A stretch of DNA of 6,248 nt from Rubrobacter sp. Its GTDB lineage: Bacteria; Actinomycetota; Rubrobacteria; Rubrobacterales; Rubrobacteraceae. Below, in pieces: positions 4,965-6,248 of this stretch (the first letter of the stretch is position 1; every line of letters begins with the position of its first letter). A program made the position numbers and the translations under genes. The notes beneath the pieces are model-generated. The model saw only the letters and a program-made list of their open reading frames with translations. It was not told the origin of the DNA and did not search any database. The stretch lies in NCBI GenBank assembly GCA_013815485.1, contig JACDGB010000116.1, positions 1 to 6,248 of the forward strand, written 5' to 3'.

Positions 4965-4970
4965 ATAATA
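4965..4970 (-). promoter_or_regulatory. -10 candidate of the receiver gene
   Basis: On the minus strand these bases read TATTAT, 4 of 6 matches to TATAAT. The hexamers 16-18 bases upstream (GGAATT, GAATTT, AATTTT) are poor -35 boxes, so the promoter may need an activator. One of the two Crp/Fnr proteins would be the obvious local candidate, but this is inference. Confidence 0.4.
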
Positions 4971-5019
4971 TGCCACGAGACCGAGCAAAATTCCGTGCCG
5001 GTGGATACATGGTGTTCTG

Positions 5020-5041
5020 CCGCACCAAACGTTCCGTGCGG
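5020..5041. repeat. Inverted repeat CCGCAC-N10-GTGCGG
   Basis: CCGCAC (5020-5025) and GTGCGG (5036-5041) are exact inverted copies, 22 bases overall, close to the footprint of a Crp/Fnr dimer although the half-site is not TGTGA. It lies about 44 bases upstream of the second Crp gene's -10 box and 50 upstream of the receiver's -10 box. Confidence 0.35.
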
Positions 5042-5084
5042 ACGAGGCGATTAAACGCTGGGTAAAACCATGCCCCAGGATATG

Positions 5085-5090
5085 TAAAAT
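5085..5090 (+). promoter_or_regulatory. -10 candidate of the second Crp/Fnr gene
   Basis: TAAAAT at 5085-5090 in the context ATATGTAAAATAG would start transcription near 5097, giving a leader of about 43 bases. No good -35 hexamer is at 16-18 bases upstream. The same GTAAAATAG context is found before the peptidase gene. Confidence 0.4.
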
Positions 5091-5139
5091 AGAGTCTGAA
5101 TGGGATGTCTTCACGGGTAGCAAATTCAGGAGAAGGATT

Positions 5140-5877
5140 ATGTCACCGATAGATCAGCGGGATTCGGGAGAGCGAATTCGACTCCTTTCGCTGGTGGATA
5201 TATTCGAGCCGCTGTCGTGCGAGGAGATAAAGCAGTTGAATGGGCAGCTTTCGGACATCCACCTAGATCGGGGCGAGATATTCTTTGATCCGGAGGCTCG
5301 CAGCGAGAAGTTGTTCTTGCTCCAGAAGGGTCAGGTGCGAATCTACAGAACCACCGACGGACGAGAGTTCACCCTCGCCATAGTCGAGGCTGGGACGGTG
5401 TTCGGAGAGATGGCGTTGACGGCCCAAAAACTCCAGGGAGCATACGCTCAGGCCATGCAGCCATCGGAGATCTCCGTTATGAACCGGGAGGATCTGGAGC
5501 GCTTGATCCTGGAGAAACCACAGGTGGGTCTACAGATAGCCCGTCTGCTCAGTGAGCGTCTGCGTCGCTACGAGAACCGTCTTGGGGACCTCACGCTCAA
5601 GGAAGTTCCGGCCCGACTGGCTAGCCTCATCCTGCTCCTGATCGAGAGCGAAGGCGTGGTGAGCGAGCATAGATACCTGAAGATACCAACCCACTACACC
5701 CATCAGCACCTGGGAACCATGATCGGGGCGAACCGCGAGGCCGTGACCAGAGCTTTCGGCCATCTTCAGGACGAAGGCGCCGTCGAGCTGCGGCGGCGCT
5801 TCATCTACGTCAAGAACATCGAGGCCGTGAAACAGGCGGCCGATCACGCCGCCGAGGATGAGGAACAAACGTCCTGA
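5140..5877 (+). CDS. Crp/Fnr family transcription regulator (second paralogue)
   Basis: A 245-residue protein. ATG 5140 is supported by AGGAGAAGG (5128-5136), 3 bases upstream at its nearest edge. Domains: cNMP-type beta-roll (about 20-125) with LDRGEIFFDPEARSEKLFLL and AGTVFGEMALTAQKLQGAYA; dimerisation helix (about 128-165); winged helix-turn-helix (about 183-230) with HYTHQHLGTMIGANREAVTRA. In the ligand pocket the FGEMAL segment is kept, but the Arg-Ser/Thr pair that binds the cAMP phosphate in CRP is replaced (KLQGAYAQA), so cAMP is unlikely to be the ligand. The single Cys (27) argues against an FNR iron-sulfur cluster. The last residues are acidic (AAEDEEQTS). It is divergent from the receiver gene and converges on the cysteine-containing small gene, with 18 bases between stop codons and no visible terminator. 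It is clearly different from the NtcA-like regulator, not a recent duplicate. Confidence 0.93.
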   Translation: MSPIDQRDSGERIRLLSLVDIFEPLSCEEIKQLNGQLSDIHLDRGEIFFDPEARSEKLFLLQKGQVRIYRTTDGREFTLAIVEAGTVFGEMALTAQKLQGAYAQAMQPSEISVMNREDLERLILEKPQVGLQIARLLSERLRRYENRLGDLTLKEVPARLASLILLLIESEGVVSEHRYLKIPTHYTHQHLGTMIGANREAVTRAFGHLQDEGAVELRRRFIYVKNIEAVKQAADHAAEDEEQTS

Positions 5878-5895
5878 GAAGGTTGCCCCGGTACT

Positions 5896-6222
5896 TCACG
5901 CTATCGTCCGTCGCAAGGCTTCGTGGGCGGGTTCCAATTGAGACTCGGCCCGCGTCCTTTCGGCATTCAAGAGCCGCGCGAGGTTTGTGTCGTTTCTGAT
6001 CCGGACGTTTCTCAGGCACAGATCTAAAAAGGAGACGATGCCTCTCAGGAGATCCAACCTCTCCCGAGCCTCGAGTTGCCCGGCATGCTTCTCACACAGC
6101 AACGCTCCAGAGAACCGAGCCGTCCCCGATAACTCGCAAAGGTTGCCACTCAAAGTTTCCGCGAACTCGCAGGCACGATACCCTGCGTCGAACCGGCCTG
6201 GATGTCCGTTTCTGCCCGGCAT
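5896..6222 (-). CDS. Small cysteine-containing hypothetical protein
   Basis: A 108-residue protein from ATG 6220-6222 to TGA 5896-5898. AAGGGAG 9 bases upstream is a good ribosome binding site, and TATACA just before it could be a -10 box, though it is close to the window edge. The N-terminal half has Cys18, Cys29 and Cys43-x2-His46 (RACEFAE, LCELSG, LLCEKHAG), a spacing that could bind one zinc ion, as in short zinc-finger proteins. The C-terminal half (about 47-108) is predicted helical and charged (LEARERLDLLRGIVSFLDLCL, then RLLNAERTRAESQ), possibly a coiled coil. I do not recognise the family. It converges on the second Crp gene. Confidence 0.7.
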   Translation of the reverse strand: MPGRNGHPGRFDAGYRACEFAETLSGNLCELSGTARFSGALLCEKHAGQLEARERLDLLRGIVSFLDLCLRNVRIRNDTNLARLLNAERTRAESQLEPAHEALRRTIA

Positions 6223-6248
6223 AGCGGGTGACTCCCTTTGTATAGCCC

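Larger units (their letters stand above)
4819..5139. other. Divergent regulatory region between receiver and second Crp gene
   Basis: This 321-base gap has no convincing gene. It holds the -10 candidates of both divergent genes, a 14-bp inverted repeat (4884-4960), a perfect 12-bp palindrome (4911-4922) and a 6-bp hairpin or operator candidate (5020-5041). An 8-base direct repeat TTCCGTGC occurs near 4991 and 5032. This is the most structured noncoding DNA in the window. Confidence 0.6.

Noticed and set aside
4819..5028. N-terminal extension of the response regulator to ATG 5028
   Set aside because: The receiver domain begins at once after ATG 4818, which has its own Shine-Dalgarno. The upstream translation has no domain character, and the DNA holds promoter and inverted-repeat signals instead.

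Overview
The window is a stretch of GC-rich bacterial chromosome with tightly packed genes on both strands and no rRNA, tRNA, CRISPR array, insertion sequence or phage gene that I can see. The gene content (AMP-forming acetyl-CoA synthetase, a PF04298/YugP-type membrane zinc peptidase, a membrane-anchored LysM protein, two Crp/Fnr regulators of which one is NtcA-like, and an Rcp1-like single-domain response regulator) fits a deep-branching actinomycete such as Rubrobacter or a relative. That placement is an inference from family resemblance, not a search result.

Left part (1-1252). The 3' end of acs runs into a terminator with T-rich flanks on both sides. Facing it on the minus strand is a three-gene cassette: a broken DUF4160 gene, a broken DUF2442 gene, and a small CxxC/HxxH zinc-ribbon gene that still looks intact, with a good ribosome binding site 9 bases past the DUF2442 stop. 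The two broken genes carry several independent lesions each (frameshifts, in-frame stops, an internal deletion), so they are true pseudogenes rather than single sequencing errors.

Middle (1253-3234). A LysM protein (minus) and a zinc metallopeptidase (plus) diverge from a short region holding a -10-like box and two inverted repeats. The peptidase ends in a clear terminator. An unrecognised 206-residue protein follows. Then comes a region with a TATAAT promoter whose -35 lies in an inverted repeat.

Right part (3235-6248). A signalling cluster: an NtcA-like Crp/Fnr regulator (plus); a translationally overlapping pair on the minus strand made of a CheY/Rcp1-like receiver and a small helical protein of unknown function; and a second Crp/Fnr regulator (plus), divergent from the receiver across a 321-base region. 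That region contains a 14-bp inverted repeat (13/14 match) that would sit at the very 5' end of the receiver mRNA and encloses a perfect 12-bp palindrome. A small cysteine-containing protein (minus) converges on the second Crp gene at the right edge.

The most interesting points are the structured leader of the receiver gene, the receiver's missing switch Thr/Ser and its coupled unknown partner, and the decayed DUF4160-DUF2442 cassette beside a surviving zinc-ribbon gene. I did not find a complete new defence or mobile system.
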